From NCBI GenBank assembly GCA_900766135.1, contig CAAFUF010000018.1:1-14459 (forward strand): 14,459 nucleotides of DNA, read 5' to 3'. Origin of the DNA: Paenibacillaceae bacterium. Its GTDB lineage: Bacteria; Bacillota; Bacilli; Paenibacillales; Paenibacillaceae. The notes under the pieces are model-generated. The model searched no databases and had not been told where the DNA came from. It saw only the letters and a list, made by a program, of their open reading frames with translations. Positions 13,255 through 14,459 of the stretch are shown in pieces. Numbering within the stretch: the first letter of the stretch is position 1; every line of letters begins with the position of its first letter. The position numbers and the translations under genes are program-made.

Positions 13255-14459
13255 CTACTTGAGGGCGTTCCCCGTTAAAGGGTGAGACCACTGCTGCAGT
13301 TTCCGCCCTAGCTCTATGGCTTCCACCGTCAACCGGAACGCCCGGTCATTACGCGGGGCAGGGGCACCGGCAACCGCTTCGGCCAGACGCGAATAGTCCG
13401 CGTACAGGACGGCCCCTGCCGATGCGACGGCATCGGCTTGCTGCAGATGCCCGCTTGCCCGCAAGCCTTGCGCCAGCTGCCATAGCTCGCGCAAGGCCGC
13501 CGTTTGCTTGACCCGGTCGAACCGGTCCAGCTCCGCGCTTCGCCGCAGCGCTTCCGCGGCGGCGGGTTCTCCCTCCCGGGCCAGCGCCCGGCCCAAGGCC
13601 AGCCACAGCTCGGCGCGCTCCGGCTCGTAACGGAGGCCCTCCCTCAGGAGCGAGGTCGCCTCCTGCGGCGCGGCGCGCTCCGCCAGCGCTACCCGTACCG
13701 ATGTGCGGTACGGGGAAAGGGCCAGCGAGCGCCGAAGCAGCTCCGTCGCCTCCCGGTTCGCCTGGGGCGTCCGGTCCAGGGCTAGGCGGTGCAGCCGCTG
13801 GCTTTCGGCTTCGCGGAAGCCGGACACGCTTAGCAAGAGAAGCGCGGCGGCGGCCAGCCCGCAGAGCAGCGGGCGGAGCAAAGGCAATGAGCGCAGTGCG
13901 CGCAGGCGGGGCACGAGGCGATGCTCAAGGCGGACAAGCTGGGGGAGGAGCAAAGCGGCGCAGGTTTGCGGTGTCCCGGTTGGCGAGGCGGGGCTGCGCG
14001 GAAGATCTAGGCGTCCGTCGCGGGCCTCGGCGATCCCTATGGCCGCCGCCCATAGCAGCAGCAGCCAGACGAGACCGTAGCTGAGGTCAAAGTCGACGGC
14101 GCTATGCATCAGCAACGCGAGGTAAGGCGGAAGCAGCGCGCTGCGGGTCCGCAGCAGGGGGATCGCCATGACCCCCAGCCAGAGCAAGGCGACGGCGAGG
14201 CCAATCAGGCCCAGATCGAGCGCAAGGTCCAGGTATCCGCTATGCACCTCGCTGCCGACGTAAGGCTGGCTTTGGATGCTGCGGAACGCGTGGCGCCACG
14301 TATCTCCGCCTTGGCCAAGCCACGGCGACCGCCGGAGCAGCTCGGCGGCGTCGGCGTACATCGCCGCGCGGGCGGACGCCGTTTCCGGGCGGAACCCCCG
14401 CCCGAGGAAACCGGCGGACGCCGGCAGCGCGGCCAGCGGCGCCGCAAGCAGCAGCGCCG
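13255..14459 (-). CDS. O-antigen ligase/Wzy-like membrane protein, C-terminal part with helical repeat tail
   Basis: The frame stays open to the window edge, so the N-terminus and most membrane helices are outside; about 401 residues are visible. Counting from the Met at 14361, the region has SPWLGQGGDTWRHAF, then EVHSGYLDLALDLGLIG (39-54), which matches the Wzy/O-antigen ligase motif H(N/S)xxL...GxxG, two hydrophobic helices (~55-70 and ~98-112), HSAVDFDLSY (86-95), another membrane helix (~165-180), and a helical tail (~182-330) rich in ALA/LRR patterns that resembles TPR repeats. Such proteins polymerise or ligate cell-surface polysaccharides on undecaprenyl carriers. The GC content is clearly higher than in ygxA or perR, with Ala, Leu and Arg dominating; this may reflect transfer or local base bias. 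Its partner genes would lie to the right, outside the window. Confidence 0.85.
   Translation of the reverse strand, partial: ALLLAAPLAALPASAGFLGRGFRPETASARAAMYADAAELLRRSPWLGQGGDTWRHAFRSIQSQPYVGSEVHSGYLDLALDLGLIGLAVALLWLGVMAIPLLRTRSALLPPYLALLMHSAVDFDLSYGLVWLLLLWAAAIGIAEARDGRLDLPRSPASPTGTPQTCAALLLPQLVRLEHRLVPRLRALRSLPLLRPLLCGLAAAALLLLSVSGFREAESQRLHRLALDRTPQANREATELLRRSLALSPYRTSVRVALAERAAPQEATSLLREGLRYEPERAELWLALGRALAREGEPAAAEALRRSAELDRFDRVKQTAALRELWQLAQGLRASGHLQQADAVASAGAVLYADYSRLAEAVAGAPAPRNDRAFRLTVEAIELGRKLQQWSHPLTGNALK

Noticed and set aside
1..14459. CRISPR array, insertion sequence, prophage or toxin-antitoxin pair
   Set aside because: No direct repeat array, transposase, integrase, terminal inverted repeats or paired small toxin/antitoxin genes were seen.

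Overview
The window reads as chromosomal DNA of an endospore-forming Bacillota, most likely Paenibacillaceae (Paenibacillus or a close relative). The support is the 16S 5' end, the rrn-ygxA-ygzB-perR neighbourhood known from Bacillus, the gatCAB operon, sigma-A promoters with strong Shine-Dalgarno (SD) sites, and GC content that rises along the window. Species-level placement is inference. No mobile element, CRISPR array, prophage or tRNA is visible; this looks like core chromosome with a few lineage-specific genes.

Layout. (1) 1-625, minus strand: the first ~311 nt of a 16S rRNA gene, its structured leader with a boxA-like element, and tandem rRNA promoters P1 and P2. (2) 671-2078: ygxA (nucleotidyltransferase-like, minus) divergent from ygzB (UPF0295 membrane protein with two CxxC pairs, plus). 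(3) 2113-4559: a bidirectional terminator, a membrane-anchored stalk/SH3/GH18 hydrolase, then perR with its own terminator and promoter. (4) 4609-6426: a polytopic membrane protein ending in a DUF4097-type beta-helix with an 18-residue repeat. (5) 6551-10531: gatC-gatA-gatB followed by a GNAT acetyltransferase, between a good promoter and a strong terminator. (6) 10574-11333: an unrecognised 127-aa gene and a gene-free stretch of 339 nt holding a compact promoter-hairpin-terminator unit. (7) 11334-12699: an MBL-fold (glyoxalase II-like) hydrolase and a DedA membrane protein. (8) 12872-13183: an unrecognised small basic protein on the plus strand. (9) 13255-14459: the C-terminal part of an O-antigen ligase/Wzy-like membrane protein with a helical, TPR-like tail, very GC-rich and cut by the window edge.

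How it fits together: gatCAB makes Gln-tRNA(Gln) (and possibly Asn-tRNA(Asn)) by transamidation, PerR controls the peroxide response, the rrn promoters drive ribosome synthesis, and several of the remaining genes act at the envelope (GH18, DUF4097 protein, DedA, Wzy-like). No clearly new multi-gene system is evident. The best leads are the attenuator-like unit near 11171-11272, the DUF4097 fusion protein, and the unrecognised proteins at 10611-10994 and 12872-13183. Several starts are moved from the longest reading frame to the codon that fits the SD site (GH18, perR, DUF4097 gene, GNAT, gatC, 12872 gene).
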